The position numbers and the translations under genes were made by a program. From Tubiluchus corallicola (Eukaryota > Priapulida > Priapulimorpha > Priapulimorphida > Tubiluchidae), in assembly GCA_030141605.1 (NCBI GenBank), contig JAQGDQ010000053.1, forward strand, positions 62,001-126,000: a stretch of DNA of 64,000 nucleotides. The letters run 5' to 3'. Below, one piece after another: positions 11,913-24,809 of the stretch. The notes below the pieces were generated by a model, which worked only from the letters and a program-made list of their open reading frames with translations, was not told where the DNA came from and made no database searches. The stretch's first letter is position 1. Every line of letters starts with the position of its first letter.

Positions 11913-14900
11913 TTATTGGACAGTGCTTTCGTTCTCAGGTTTACTTATTGAGCCTGACATGTCGGTTAATCCTAGGAAATTCCTAATTATATCTGCATAA
12001 TATTGACCAAATACAGCTCGATTATGATCGACAAGCCTCAAGAATTGTCCACACACTTGCATCAACTCTTTGTCCATTGTAGCCAATCCTGCTGGGACTT
12101 TGACTGGACTGGCTGTCGTTGACATTGCAACACTCCGAATAAAGTCAGTCACTCGAGAAGCTGTGCCATATAAATAAAAATTTAAAGATACTTATAACTA
12201 ATCAGAAATGGGATAAAATAACTTATTTCATTACAAAACATAAGCAAAGAACTTACAAAACATAAGCCATTGTACGTAGCTTTAGGGTATTGACTGATTT
12301 TTGAGCTGTTATGATCACATGCCACTCAGCTATTTCTTTTGTCTTATACATATTTTAGTAATCACAGTTGCAAGCCTGTTTATGGCAGTTTGACAACACA
12401 GAATTTAGTTAGTCAATGGATCAATGAGTGTTAGGAAAATTACTTCAGGATAGATTTGCCTGACATACTGCTGCCAACTATTTCTCTCACTGACAGAGAA
12501 TGTACATGTCCACCAGTTCAGTCCAGTATCTCATCTCAAAACACCTTATAGCAAGTAAGATTCCCAGTCCTATCTAGGCCATTCAACATTGGTAAACCTT
12601 GCAGCTGATTCCTTGGGCTCGATTTTTCATAGAGTTCGTACACAAAAACTTACGAAGCTCATAAAAACATTCATAAGTGCCATTTTACAAACTTTCTAGT
12701 GAAATTATGCAAAAGTTCGTAGTTATGAAGCTTGAAAAATCTCACTCAAGCTTCAGATCTTTCGTAAAAACGAACTTGTGAAAAAAGCATTCATAAGATT
12801 GTTGGCAATCTTGTCCTTACACTTTTGCTTACTGTGTGATAAACTTTACAATAAAACTTGTTATTTATCTACACATTTATTTACACATAAAAAAGTCTGG
12901 CTAAAAATAGTGTGCAGCAGCTTCTGCATTCACCAGATGTTTAATAAATCGCATGCTGCACATAACTGACATGTCTATGCTGTGAGAGTGAGTAAAGTGT
13001 GAGAAAATTGCAGCAACTTATTCATGACTCACTTGCCTTGTATAAGAAATGAATTGAAATGACTTACAAATAACTTTGTAGACTGGATGTTCGTCTGAGC
13101 CAAGTTCACTTATTTGACCTTTTAATGCAGTTTCTTGTTCTTCTGATAAACTTTTGTATCCGTGTTCATTCAGGCATTTATTAACTTCTTTTGCAATTAG
13201 ACTCGACAGACCCAGCAGCGTGCTTGACTTTTCACTGTTTCAAAAATAAGTAAAAGATTTTTAACATACATCAATTTCACTACCCCGGTACACAACAAGT
13301 GTAAATACAAGCCAAAAACTATTGCTCAAAAACAAATGCTAAGAGAACATGTACAGTATTTTAATACACATAGCACAACTGATGGCAAAGCCAATAAACA
13401 CTATATTAAAATGTTGTAACTGTCTTTAATAACACATATTAAGAATGGTGCACCACAAAAGGTAAATAATTAATCAGGACGTATTCATATTTCACAAATC
13501 TTAACTTTGATTTACCATTTCTATGTAGAGAAGAGGCCAAATGCTTTTCTGTCCTGTTATAAAATTATTTATACGGTTAACAAAGCAAGTGACGCAATAT
13601 ATTTTAAGTTTGCTGTACTGCAAACACTACAAGGCCATCTTAACAGGATCTGTATTGTCTCTGAAGGCTCAGCTTCTCTTTAATTTTCCACACTTGAAAT
13701 TGCTGAAACAACTTTTTGAATTTTGCTGGCCTATCTGCCTAGGTGCAAAATTTAAACACATTTCACTGTAAAATGATGATAATTAATAAAAACTGACAAA
13801 CACAACAGACAAGCGATGCTGTATCGCTTGATTGTTAAGCGTCTTGCAACAATGTGGGAACTTATTGCTATACACTCTACAGTCTTAATGCGCGTTCTAC
13901 TCGTGTTAAATTTTTTACTTATGATACATTATGTGAAACTAGGCATAGAATTACATTTATTTTTTTAAACAATATATACACTTTATATGCCCAATTCAAG
14001 TGCTGTTTACACCATAAGAAATAGCAGCAAAAGGACTAAGAATTTTACACAAAGGGTTTATTGGATAAGTTCGGCTTTATGTACTTAATGCCTACTTGGC
14101 ACTGCATGTTGCTGTAATAAATTACCATTAAAGCATGTACTCATTGTTAAGCAAGGACTTAACTCTATCTCAATGTTAAAAGATTATTTTACCTTTCTGG
14201 GGTATCTGTCAGCACAATAGTAATTTTGTCCTTCAGTTTTTCCTTAAAGGAAGATATACCTGAAATGGCTCCACCCACTGTATTATAAGTAACCAATAAA
14301 ACTGAAGCCACTAACTTAATGTGACTTGTTTTATCTCGCAAGCCCATAAACCGGCCTTGATCCATAAGCAATGTCTGAAAAAGCATTACTTAAAAATTTA
14401 GAACAGCTATCTAAATGAAAAAAGAAAATGCAACCAGATAACAAGGTGCTCATAAAATGGTTAACTGCTACACTTAAACAGCTAACATTTTTTTCAACAA
14501 CTCTGATCCCTGCTAACAAAAGGCTATTAATTTTTATCCCAATGTGAGTTCAAACATTGTCATTGTCTATTTTACTACAGAGTTAAAAATTAGTACAACT
14601 ATCACAGTTCATGCTTAACAACTTGGTTACCTCGGGAAAGAAATGTTTTATGTCCCATACAAGCAAATCCAAATAGCATTGGTTTAATATGCTTGCTGGA
14701 CTAATAGTAGTGGTTATTTCTGCTGCAGTAGCTCCCTCTACTTCAGACTCTAATGTTTTTAGTTTCTCAAATCCACGTTGTAGCCACATTCGAGTGTACT
14801 GAAGCCCATCTGAAATATAAACATAAAAAATACATGTACAGCATATGAAACAATTATTATTAGCTAATAACTATATCCATCACAATAGCACTGTTGATGT

Positions 14901-17900
14901 TCATAAAAAATAATATAATAAACACTAAAATGAAAAATATATTTTTTGAATAAACATTAACATACTAAAGAAGTATTTCTACCCAATAACGAGTTATTAA
15001 AGAATCATTATTCACATAATGTACTCTGTTATAACCTGTAGTTGAATAAAATGGGATGAACGATTTTTTCATTGTTTGGGAAAATATAAAGCACCTAACT
15101 CACCAAATGCATAACTGTCATACCACTTGCTGCTTATAATGGCAATACCACTAAAAACCACGTAATGCATAAAAGTCAGAAGAAAAACAAAAATGTGACG
15201 AATCTGTGAGTCTATTTGTAAAAATAAGTAATAGATAACTACAATGTCATGTTAATTAAAAGGTAAATTAAGTTGCAACAAAGGCTAATTTACAAAAAAA
15301 ACTGCACGGTAAAAATATCTAAATTTACAATTAGTGCAATACCGAAATATAGTTTTACATTTGACTACCTGTTTGAGTTTCCAAAAATTCCTTAAATTTT
15401 TGCTTTTCATACTCGACGCCATGCAGTTGAATTTGAGGTCGTACCTGCTGCAATGTGAAATTAGCCATGTCCAATTTCATCTTGTCAATTAACTCAAAAA
15501 TTCCTCTGCAAAAATATAAGTAAACAAATAAGCCTTCAAAAGTTAAAATTTAAAATAATGCAAAATTCTTCCCCGAGCTGATACTCTAACATTATTGCTT
15601 TACCTTTGGTTAGAACTTAAAGAACGTGCAAAAAAATTTGTTTGTATAATTTTAAATTAGCAAAAAGTGCATTGTATAGAAGCGTGGTAAATATAAAAAA
15701 CTACAGTAGGGATGCATTAGAAAGCATCCAATAATCATTTTTAATAAGGAACTGAATCATAATAATGTTTATTGATCAAGGACCACAACCACTCATTAAT
15801 GTCTTTTCACTCATCAATAATTTGTCTAATTTGCATACTAATCATACAAAATAATAATAATAAAAAAACCATCGATTCTCCAATCTGCAACTAATGATCA
15901 ACTACTAAAAACAACAAGATTTCAATCTACATTAATAAAGCACTTGTCAAAGTTACTGTAATAACGTACACTACATAAGTATACATAACACTCATTTCAT
16001 GCTTACTTGTACAAAGCAACAACATCTCGAGTTTGTTTTAAAGCAAGTATTTGTTCATCTCGTATAGGTGCACATAGCTTAGACATAACAGTCAGCACAA
16101 ACTGTGCATAATGGTCAATGTCTATGGCATTATTAATAGCTTTTTGTTGTATTAATTCCATATCTAAAGCTTCCTCGATTAAATTCTGAAGAGTGACATG
16201 CTGGGGTAGCAGCAAATCCAGTAGAACCTATAACAAAAAATTATATTATTTTGAATCCATTTTGTGCAGGATTTAGTCAAACTTTTAGTTTCAAAGACAT
16301 CCTGAAAGAAAGACCATTATCTCAATATATTTAGATTAATGTTCTGCAAAAATGCAGAATATTCTTGATTATTGTTCTTGCCTTGGTAGGGAAATTTCTA
16401 TTTTAAGAATTGGAAATAATTCAAAAACTTATTAGATTTAAAAACTTAAAATTTGCTGGGTGGATACCAGCTGATTAAACAATTTCTGCCTGCATCTTAG
16501 TTTTACAACTTAAGTCAAAGTATTGTTTCATAAAAAAAATTTGCATCTGTTGCATCCTACACAGATTATTTTTGTGCCAAGAATTTTTTCTGGAAAACAT
16601 CTACAGTGTGTCAGTGAATGTAGCCTACAACAAACAACAGGTTTCACCAGAAGAATTTCCAAAAACTGAAAAAAGCAGACTGGCACAATCCATAAAAGTT
16701 AAAAATACATCGAAATGTACACTAGCTTTTCGTAGTCAAAATGCGAAGATATGAAATGCATGAATGATAATTAAAACTCAAAGCACATTCAGTGTTATCA
16801 AGAAATTGTTTTCTACTTTCTTGCATACCACTCCCAGGGCAAAATCTGTAAACTAATTAACTGCTAATGAGCTAACTGAAACCGGGTAGCAGCAAAATAG
16901 TTAAAAGAAAACAGAAGCTTGGAAAATTTGAAGATGACTTATTTCCTCAATATCCTTATAGCATGGGAAAGATGATCTGTAAGCAAAACAGAGGAGTGCT
17001 CAGAGCATTATTGGACTCTGGACATTCACATGGTGCACAATCAGTTTGAAGGTGCACTGAACAGAAAGCATGATACAAAGAAAATTCAGCGGCTGGTCCT
17101 GAAACCATGTAATGTAACAACACCATGCACATGTTGAGTTGTGCCACCAGCTCTACATAATACCAAATGCCACAAGAAGGAGCAAGACTTTTAGTTTGTT
17201 ATCAGGGTGCTTAATCTTAATATTCTTACATACAGTGAAATATCAGCATGTAACCAGATTATCCACTAGCAATAGTTAACGTCAAAATATTTTGTAAGCT
17301 TTGTAAAGACACAAATGTAATATGGTTGGAACATAGTAAAGGAAAAACCAGTTCTTTGGGGAAGATGAGCTTATTTTAATATCTGAGAAAATGTTAAGAA
17401 GTTTCACAAATAAAACTGTGATAAGCACCTTTTGTAATTAGTAAAATCAGTTTAAAGTCGCTATCACTTCACGATTGAGCGGGGCGCTCATTTTGAACGA
17501 AAAATGGCATTACCCAGTTACAATACAGCATATCTAGTAAACTCTTATCCAGGCTCACTGAGAGCAGGGGTCAGCCGGGGTGGCGCTTGAGGGCCCACAA
17601 ACCAAACGAGGGTGTACCCTTGCTTAATTGTGCACAGCAAACAAAAGAAAATGTGTGCTTTGGTTAAAATTTAAAAAACTGTCCATAAGTCAGCATAATT
17701 AAAACTGTAGGTTATTCTGCTTAAAGTAAAATGTATCATAAATTCTAAAAACAAATGCTAAGTATCATTTAAATCGTCTGTAAAATGTTCAAGAAATACT
17801 GAAAATTTAATTCTATAAGCCCTCGCCTACTTCTCTGCCGAAAAAGTGGTACTGCAATTGTGGACTTAGTTTGAGTATCATTATTTGGAAAATTGGAGGA

Positions 17901-20732
17901 GAGGGGCCAAGTTTCCTCTTGCCCAGGGACCCAAAGATTCTCTTGGCAGCCCTGCTCTTATCAAATAAATGCTAATCCCTGCCTGGTGCCTAAACAAAAT
18001 TTTTTACACCTGCAGTTACAATTATCAATCCAAAATGTTAAACTAGAGATTATCTAATACTATATTTCTTTAATTTCTATATATCTCTAATACTTTTTGA
18101 TAAATCCTGTTGTCCAGTATTTAATCAAAATCAGTTATAATCTCGACAAAATAACAGAATAATTATTTTAACAAGCTAAAATTGAACTCCATGAGCTAAT
18201 TAGCCTGCCCGACACCTACTATATCTCACAAAATTGCATGCTTGTCTGGAAATCAAAAAAAATCTGTACATTAGTTATGTACATGTTGTACAGCACTTGC
18301 ACATTTTAAAGTATAATCACATGGATTAAAGCTATGTAAGCATTTTAAAAGGTTGCTAATTAATATAATGACTAATTTTTGCATAAACACAGTTAAGCAC
18401 AACACTAGAATAGTGGAATTTCTGAGTGAACTGCAGAAGATTTGTTACACGTACCTTCACAGCATTTATGCTGTCCACCAGCTTATGTAGTTTTTTTCAA
18501 ATATCCCCGCAGCGAGGTTCGTTTGGTTGGTGATAAGAATGACTTAAATTTCTTTTGCATTTTTAAGCATGGCCTTTTATGCGCATGTAGTAATTTCAAT
18601 ATTTTTAATTGTATACTAAAATTCAGTGAATGTTGTCTGAAGGTTTGTTTTGCCCGTAATAATATACATTCTTCGAATATAAATTGTCCCAAGAGAAACT
18701 ATTGTATCTGGTAGTGAGGATTTTTGAATGGATAACTAGGTATGAAGAAAACATCAGTCTGGGTTTTTGAGAGAAATTTGCATTAGCTCTGACAATATCA
18801 TAATTTTTCACAAGCTGAAAGCTGGGCACACACATAAAATAAAACCACAGAGCCCCAAAGCAATAAAACTCTCAACAAACTAAATAGCAAGATCTTGAAT
18901 TTTTGGAAACTGTAGGTCATTTATCAAAAAGTGACACCAGAAACTGTAAGTATACTAACTAAACTTGGTACCCAGATTGCAACATATGCCCTCACAGGTC
19001 TTATTCCTTCCATGCCAATTTAAATTAAAACAAAATTCAGACCTCTCAACTCTTACTGTTCTACTGTTAATTTCACAATTTTGACTCATACATTTCCTTA
19101 TGATCTCATGACATACCTTTGCTTTCTTGCCGTAAATAAAAAAAACCAATAAATTTTGATAAGTCTAAAGAAGTATGAAAGTACTTTTAAGCAAAATTAG
19201 TTTAGAATGCTGCCACATCCAAGTAGCCTCTTTAATAACTCATTTTGCATCAAAAACGACTGTGATCAACAACCAATGTGTGATGTTATTTTACTGTTTT
19301 GAACTAGAAAAGTTATTAAAAAACTGTTTTAACCTTTAATTATATCAGTTCAACTTTTTTTGAGACAAAAATTCAGTGCCATAGCGAATATAACCTGGCT
19401 TTACATTCGCGATTTTCCAGGATGTATAAATTTTTTAACTTTTTGAAAAATCTACAGTTTTGCTTTCTCTTAGGGCGTTGAGAGGTCCGGAATTTAAACA
19501 TTTTTACGGCTACATGGTAAGCACGGCATAGTACTTTTCAATCGTACTACATTCTTTATGGTTCCATGCCTTTTCTTTTATTTGCTTTTTTATACAGAAT
19601 AATTTATCAAGTGATTAGGCATATTTAACATTATGGAGATCTTAAAACTACTTTACAAATTCATTGTTTTGTTTAGCTACCAATGGTTGATTATTATTGC
19701 ACCTGATCATAGTTTATGCATGCAGTAACTAGGTAAAAAATATTCTGGAATACTTTACAAATAATAAAGAAAATTAAAATCTGTCCAGGTCACCTGTTTT
19801 ATCTCATGAAGCAACTTAATAGCATGCTCATAATTTGGTGGTTCCTCTGCAAGTTGCTCCTTTAATACATCCCAAAAAGCTTTATGCATGACTTCTTTAA
19901 CTTGTTTCTGAAAACTGAATTAAATCACTTACATGTCAATTAATGAAAATAGAGTTGGACTCAAAGTAAATTATTTGCAGATTTAATGGCACACGTGGTA
20001 AAAAATTATCTGTAAAGATATTAAACTATTTGAAAAATAGTGAATAGATAAAACCAATTTCATTTAATGTTTCAACTTCTTTACAGTCGTGAGAAAACAC
20101 GCAATTTTAGCTATTCTTTTAAATTTAGGTTTACAGTCAAAAGATCAACTGCCTCAAATGGCTTTGTCTTTGAAAAACAAAGGAAAAATCATAGCTGCAT
20201 TTTACTTTTTATTTACCTGTTTTCTGGTGGTTGTAGGCTTTCCAATTTGAAATCATTGTCTAGAGCAATCTCATGAGCTAAAGCCATGTTTGTTACTCCG
20301 TTTGCAACTTGCATCAATTCTTCAAAACTGATAAACTTCGGTGGGGAAGCTATAAATTTCATAACAATTTAAATTTCAATTGCAAATTCATAACAAATTA
20401 ACAGAAATGAATAAATAAAAATAATTTGCTACTAAAACAAACACACTCTAATTCAATGATAAACATAAAAATAGAAAAAAGATACCTGCTAGTGTATAAG
20501 GTGGTGCAGTAGGAGGAGTATTTAACCTTTGGCGCTTTGTCAAAGAGGATGAAGAAGAACTGTTTGGCTGAATGTCACTTCCAGCATGCTTTTTTACCAG
20601 CCTATTACTATTCGCTTGTGATCCACTGCTGTTACCTTCAGATTGAGGGTGGTCAGTCTTGCTACTTTTATTGAGTTTTTCCTCTTTTGATTCACTGTCT
20701 TTCCCTTTGGCACTGACATCTGATGGATCCAT
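11913..20732 (-). CDS. TCP11L1: TCP11-family protein, TCP11L1-like
   Basis: Complete minus-strand gene of nine coding exons: 20732-20486, 20349-20217, 19914-19794, 16227-16007, 15505-15369, 14809-14631, 14374-14193, 13234-13068 and 12160-11913. They total 1,635 nt, a 544-residue protein; human TCP11L1 is about 509. Residues 1-82 are Ser/Lys-rich and likely disordered. The TCP11 domain fills the rest. Diagnostic pieces are [47 protein letters not shown], a conserved LxMDQxRF segment at the exon 6/7 junction, and [20 protein letters not shown] near the C-terminus. Exon 3 is taken from the upstream AG (19914) because only that choice keeps phase. Family role is poorly known; TCP11 itself is linked to sperm function. 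Intron 3 (16228-19793) carries a transposon with a nested second one. The start is close to a LINE fragment. Head-to-head neighbour is DEPDC7. Confidence 0.93.
12619..12745. repeat. Imperfect inverted repeat in TCP11L1 intron
   Basis: Arms of about 33 bp (12619-12651 and 12713-12745) share GATTTTTCA at the outer ends and AACTT at the inner ends, with roughly three quarters identity by eye, around a 61-bp centre. It could be a decayed MITE in the last intron of TCP11L1. Confidence 0.4.
17337..18659. mobile_element. DNA transposon family X, copy A (interrupted)
   Basis: This segment aligns over its whole length with 45161-46030. Shared blocks include TTTAAAGTCGC, CCAAAATGTTAAAC, GAACAGAATAATTATTTTA-type text, TTTCTGAGTGAACT and TTGCATTTTTAAGC. 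The left end TAAAGGAAAAACCA matches the perfect 15-bp terminal repeat of the other copy; the right end is decayed (AGGTTTGTTTTGCCCGTA). Without the nested element at 17550-17954 and one target copy it is about 910 bp. No open frame long enough for a transposase remains, so it is non-autonomous or a decayed relic. Confidence 0.8.
17550..17954. mobile_element. hAT-like element nested in copy A
   Basis: A 405-bp unit bounded by perfect 8-bp direct repeats CTCTTATC at 17542-17549 and 17955-17962. Its ends read CAGGCTCAC on the left and, inverted, CAGGGCTGCC on the right, fitting short hAT-type terminal repeats. An internal CAGGGGTCAGC near the left end also looks hAT-like. Copy B has a single CACTTATC at the matching place and no insert, so B shows the empty site. 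The unit is clearly more G+C-rich than its surroundings and has no transposase. Confidence 0.8.
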
Positions 20733-20789
20733 TTTAACCTGTGCTAAACAACACCTAATAACAGGTCACTTGTAAGTCAAGCTGCTAAA

Positions 20790-21300
20790 TAACTAACAGT
20801 TTACTACACAACAGCATTAATATGGTCGAAGTAAAAGCAAATGCTAAGAATTCATTTATAAGAAATTTAATATGTCCCATGTGCAATAGCGAATTAATAG
20901 CAACAACAGAACATTTATTTACTTGTAGCAAATATAAAAGGATTAGAGAAAATCTAGGTAAAGTCTCAACAGAGGATGTTAAAAGCTGTTGTAGTGAAAA
21001 TTTTTTGAAAGCATCCAAATATGTAAATGATTGTTTGTTTTATAGGGAAAGCATTTTGAAAGAACTTGGTGAAATAAATTTTGAAGAAGACAAAAGCATA
21101 AAGGTGCTACAGTGTTAAGAACCCCTTGAATCGATTTTATCGTTAGCCCATACAAGTGGAGAGGGCTGAGAGAAACCACAGCGCTGCTGGCTTTGGTATG
21201 CCTTGAATGGGCGATAGTGGTCAACTAATTAAAGTACCGGTCATAAGTAAGAACTTAAAAAAAAGACTTAAAGAAGGGGGATCGGACTAAGGTCCTAACT
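20790..21300 (+). mobile_element. LINE 3' fragment with CCHC-like motif
   Basis: The open frame 20822-21116 contains CPMCNSELIATTEHLFTCSK, a Cys-x2-Cys, His, Cys pattern typical of the C-terminal end of some LINE ORF2 proteins. It is followed by about 180 bp of richer G+C non-coding sequence like a LINE 3' UTR. The 5' part is absent. It lies only 58-90 bp upstream of the TCP11L1 start codon, on the opposite strand. An ordinary host exon is less likely because no partner exons were found. Confidence 0.5.
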
Positions 21301-23527
21301 AGATAGTAACTATTATACGACTAGTTTAGTAAAGTAGTATTATTTTTCTTATTACTATTAGTATTACTAGTACTACCGAAACTGTGAACAAATGTACTAC
21401 GTAATATCTAATGGAAAATATAGTAAAAGTAATCATAAAAACAACATACGAAACCCGTAATTCAACAAAACACTTAAAACAGCTGCACAAGCAGGCATCA
21501 GTGTTTGTATTTATTATTTAGAAAACGAACGCAAAATATGCAGTAACTTAATGTAGTAGACCACTCCTCGTCTTCAAAGCCTTCTCTGCGCCCACGCGGT
21601 TAGCCCAGCAGACGGGCCAAACAGTAGGGGTGAGTATTCTCTATCACAGAGCGAAATCGAATGAAATCGAATTTGTGATTTATGAATTCGAATTGAACCG
21701 AATTTCAGTATTTCGAATTAGAATCGAATTCGAGTTGAGTTTGAAAGATAAACAAGTTTTCGAACCACCAATTCAATTCAGTTTTGTTTGCACAAATACA
21801 TACAATGTACATTGGCAAAACAATACATGTCAAATACTACGTAAACCGAAAAAAATACAATAGGCTGTGTGTAAGGGTATTTTCATAGCCAAATGTTAAG
21901 ATATGGTATACTGATACAAAAATCACAATTGCATAAAAATTGTATAATTTAGCAATGAAAAAAGAAAAATGACTTAAAAGTAGTAGGTATCTGTGCCAGC
22001 TTTTTAAATGAAAGATTATAAAAATAACGTAATGATAGTTGAAAATAATTTGGTTAGAGTCTGCTGCGAAAGTGCTGATTTCTTCTTTCCAAGGAATCAG
22101 AGATGTGCCAAAAGTTTCTTGCACTGATGTCATAGATTGTAACCAGAAAGCCTACAAAAACAAAGAAACAGTATTAAAACAATTAAAAACAATAAACACC
22201 AGTAAAAATTGATTATACAAAGATCATGGATACTTGCTCGGTAAAACCACTGATAATTTAAACACTTCAGCACTGATCCTTTGAGATAAATGCACTTGGA
22301 GCATTGCAGCGAGTAGGGAGTCCTGGCATGGGAAGGTGAACAGAATCATGTTCCTGAATGTATGATTCATGGATGATGATGCTGAAAACTACTTATTATT
22401 TGTTTAAAAAGTGTGCACAGAAATTATGTTAAACTGTGCTAACTGCATGATGTTTCAAACGTTTTAATGATAAAGAATGTATGTGGTTGAAGTGCTGAAT
22501 CAATCGAAATCGAACTAAAAAATTTTGTTCAAACATTGAAAAACCCTTGTTTTTGGACAAGTTTCTCGTTTGTTCATTAATTTTTTTTTGTTAATTGTTA
22601 ATGAATTTATTATTGTCATTATTATTTATTCTAGTTAAAGCTTTGCTTGAAAATGAAACTTTGTAAGTATGTAGGCCTGGATCGGGGAACGACTTTGATT
22701 GGATACTCGTTGACCTTGTATGAGTGGCTCAAGGTCTAAGGCCATTTTTCTCAAAAGCTTCGAAAGCTATCTCTTCCTACAGTTGTAACAGCATCATACT
22801 GAAATTCAAGTGGGTGCAGAGTTCTGGTATATGGGGCTAAATTTGTTTTGTGGGTGCATAGGGCTGAAGAGGAACAAGCCTCTATAGGCGAAGGTCTACA
22901 AAATGTGATATTTCTTAAAAAAAAGTGTTCAACTACCTAATGTAGTATACATTGAAAATCTATCATGAAACAAACTAAACTGTGGTAATCAAATAAAATG
23001 ATGGACATTAGAGTAAACATTTACTATTATAATGTAAGAAAGTAATAGGAAGGATGAACATGCAAGTATCACATTAATATTCAGTTATATAAATACACAA
23101 AAATTCATTAACAAGAATTTCAACATGTTGGTCTGAATGTATAAGTACATAATGTTTTATTGACCTGTACGTGCTTGAGATCTGCATAGCAGTTACAAAT
23201 GACATAATTATAATGACCAAAATAATTTGCTGCCAGGCTTCTGGGTTGTTAACCAACTTAATTGCCTTTAGATTGTGTTCTCTTTATATGTTTAATAAGA
23301 TCATGAATCTAACACCATTATGTTCTCGTTGAACGTATGTATTTTACAAACAAATTGTCACATAAAACTGTGTCTTGCAATTACAGCTATTTTTTTTTTA
23401 AAAAATCTCTATGTTGGATAACTGTTCAAATGTTGCTTTTTTGTACACAGTTTGGAATTTTATATTGTAGTATCAGATGATAATTATTTGTCACCTTATT
23501 TGTCACATAGACTATCTACGTTTGCAG
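21301..23527. other. Intergenic, TCP11L1 to DEPDC7
   Basis: The central part of the divergent interval between the two head-to-head genes. A G+C-rich, CpG-containing block lies at 21558-21624. A segment rich in AATCGAAT-type words lies at 21650-21740, with a similar word at 22500-22515; this looks like decayed transposon end sequence. No gene was recognised. Confidence 0.5.
21558..21624. promoter_or_regulatory. CpG-containing block, possible promoter
   Basis: A short G+C-rich island (includes CTGCGCCCACGCGG and CAGACGGGCC) in otherwise AT-rich intergenic DNA, about 0.83-0.89 kb upstream of the TCP11L1 start codon. It could be a promoter or untranslated first exon of TCP11L1, or transposon sequence. 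There is no direct proof. Confidence 0.22.
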
Positions 23528-24318
23528 ATGAAACGTGAGTAACTTTATCGCATGATTAATACATGCAACTCAACTATTTAAAAAAGAAAGGCTTGTGAAC
23601 CGACATTTATAAACAGCATACACCCTGCTGTATGCACGAGAGTCGTTGAGTTAAGTGGCACAACTGCATTACTGGGCTTAATCTTAATTCTGAAAGTTAC
23701 ATACCATGCTGAACAAAGGGTAAAGATACAGGAAAATTATCATGGATTTGTGTCATTTTCAGTCAACAGATATAGCCACGGTTTTCTAAAAAATCAAGGT
23801 ATGGCCTTAGGTCGCCAAATTTCTATTGGTTTAAGTTATGAAACTTAAAACTTACTGTTCTAGTTTGAATTAACATCATCGTTTTACATGTGTGCCATTT
23901 TGCTTTAATGTACTTGTTTTATTCTGGAACATCCTGTCTTAACATTTTATCTGTAATTTTCAGCTGATGATCCCCGCCATGGTGAAAGCTTCTGAATCAA
24001 TCATTGTACAATCACTGGTAAAGGGCATTATGTTTTATATGTTAAAGTGCATGTACTTCAAAACAAAGGGCTTACACAAAACCTTTCAAGTTGACTGTTT
24101 GTACGTTTTGTTCAGAAACTAAACTTTTAATTCAGAGTGTTTTTAATTATAAACGCACTATAACTCACAGTTTCACACAATAACCTTAATTGTTTCAGAG
24201 AAAGAGAGAATTCCTCAAAAAAGGGGCTCTCCTTCTTTGGCACTTGGAAAAATTACAAATACTGAAAGCATGCTTGGTGTTATCGATTGCCATTTATATG
24301 AACCATTTGAATTTACAG
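23528..24318 (+). other. Candidate alternative 5' exons of DEPDC7
   Basis: Two possible coding pieces: 23528-23534 (ATG AAA C, followed by GTGAGT) and 24199-24318 (after TTGTTTCAG, ending before GTGCGT). Joined, they give a 42-residue open frame ending in phase 1, exactly the phase of DEPDC7 exon 2 at 28296. The peptide starts MKQKERIPQKRGSPSLALG and ends with LYEPFEFTG before PFKATRIW. Both introns have GT-AG ends. This would give a longer, different N-terminus than exon 24810-24879. Chance open frame remains possible, since 120 nt is short and I recognise no homologue for the peptide. Confidence 0.4.
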
Positions 24319-24433
24319 GTGCGTGAATCATGTGCCAGTTATGAATACTAACAAGGTTGAGCTAAAACTGCAGAATTTCTTTGTAGATGTCTTATCTTCA
24401 TTTACTTATAATTATATTTATGGTTTGGAGTCA

Positions 24434-24568
24434 TTAACCCCAGTCCCGAACATTTCTTCCTGATCCAAACCCCAGTCTTGACCTAAAACTCAATTAGCAT
24501 CCCGAACCCTCATCTTGAACGAAGTACTGATCCAGACCCGAACCTCAATCTCATCCCGAACCTCAAAC
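24434..24568. repeat. Degenerate CCCGAACC minisatellite
   Basis: About six imperfect copies of a unit like ATCCCGAACCTCAATCT, with variants CAGTCCCGAAC, CCAGACCCGAACC and CATCCCGAACCCTC. Unit length varies around 17-25 bp. It lies between the two candidate first exons of DEPDC7. Confidence 0.6.
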
Positions 24569-24809
24569 ACATCTAATACAAAGTTTACAAACCTGGAAAG
24601 AAATTCGTGAACATTTGCAATTGTTTCCATTTTTTAATTGATATTAGAATAATCAAAAATTTAATACAGTATTAACTGTCTTGTAGCTTTCGTTATAGGT
24701 CAAGTCGCGCTGTTGCTTTGAAATCAGCTACGAAATGTGATAAACCACTTCGTAACTGCAATTTTATCAATTATCCGCAAGGAGTTCTGGGATATGATAT
24801 TTAAATTCA

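Larger units (their letters stand above)
16228..19793. other. TCP11L1 intron 3, transposon-filled
   Basis: A 3.57-kb intron. The middle is the DNA transposon copy A with its nested insertion. The parts 16228-17336 and 18660-19793 show no protein signature or clear repeat. Confidence 0.6.
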
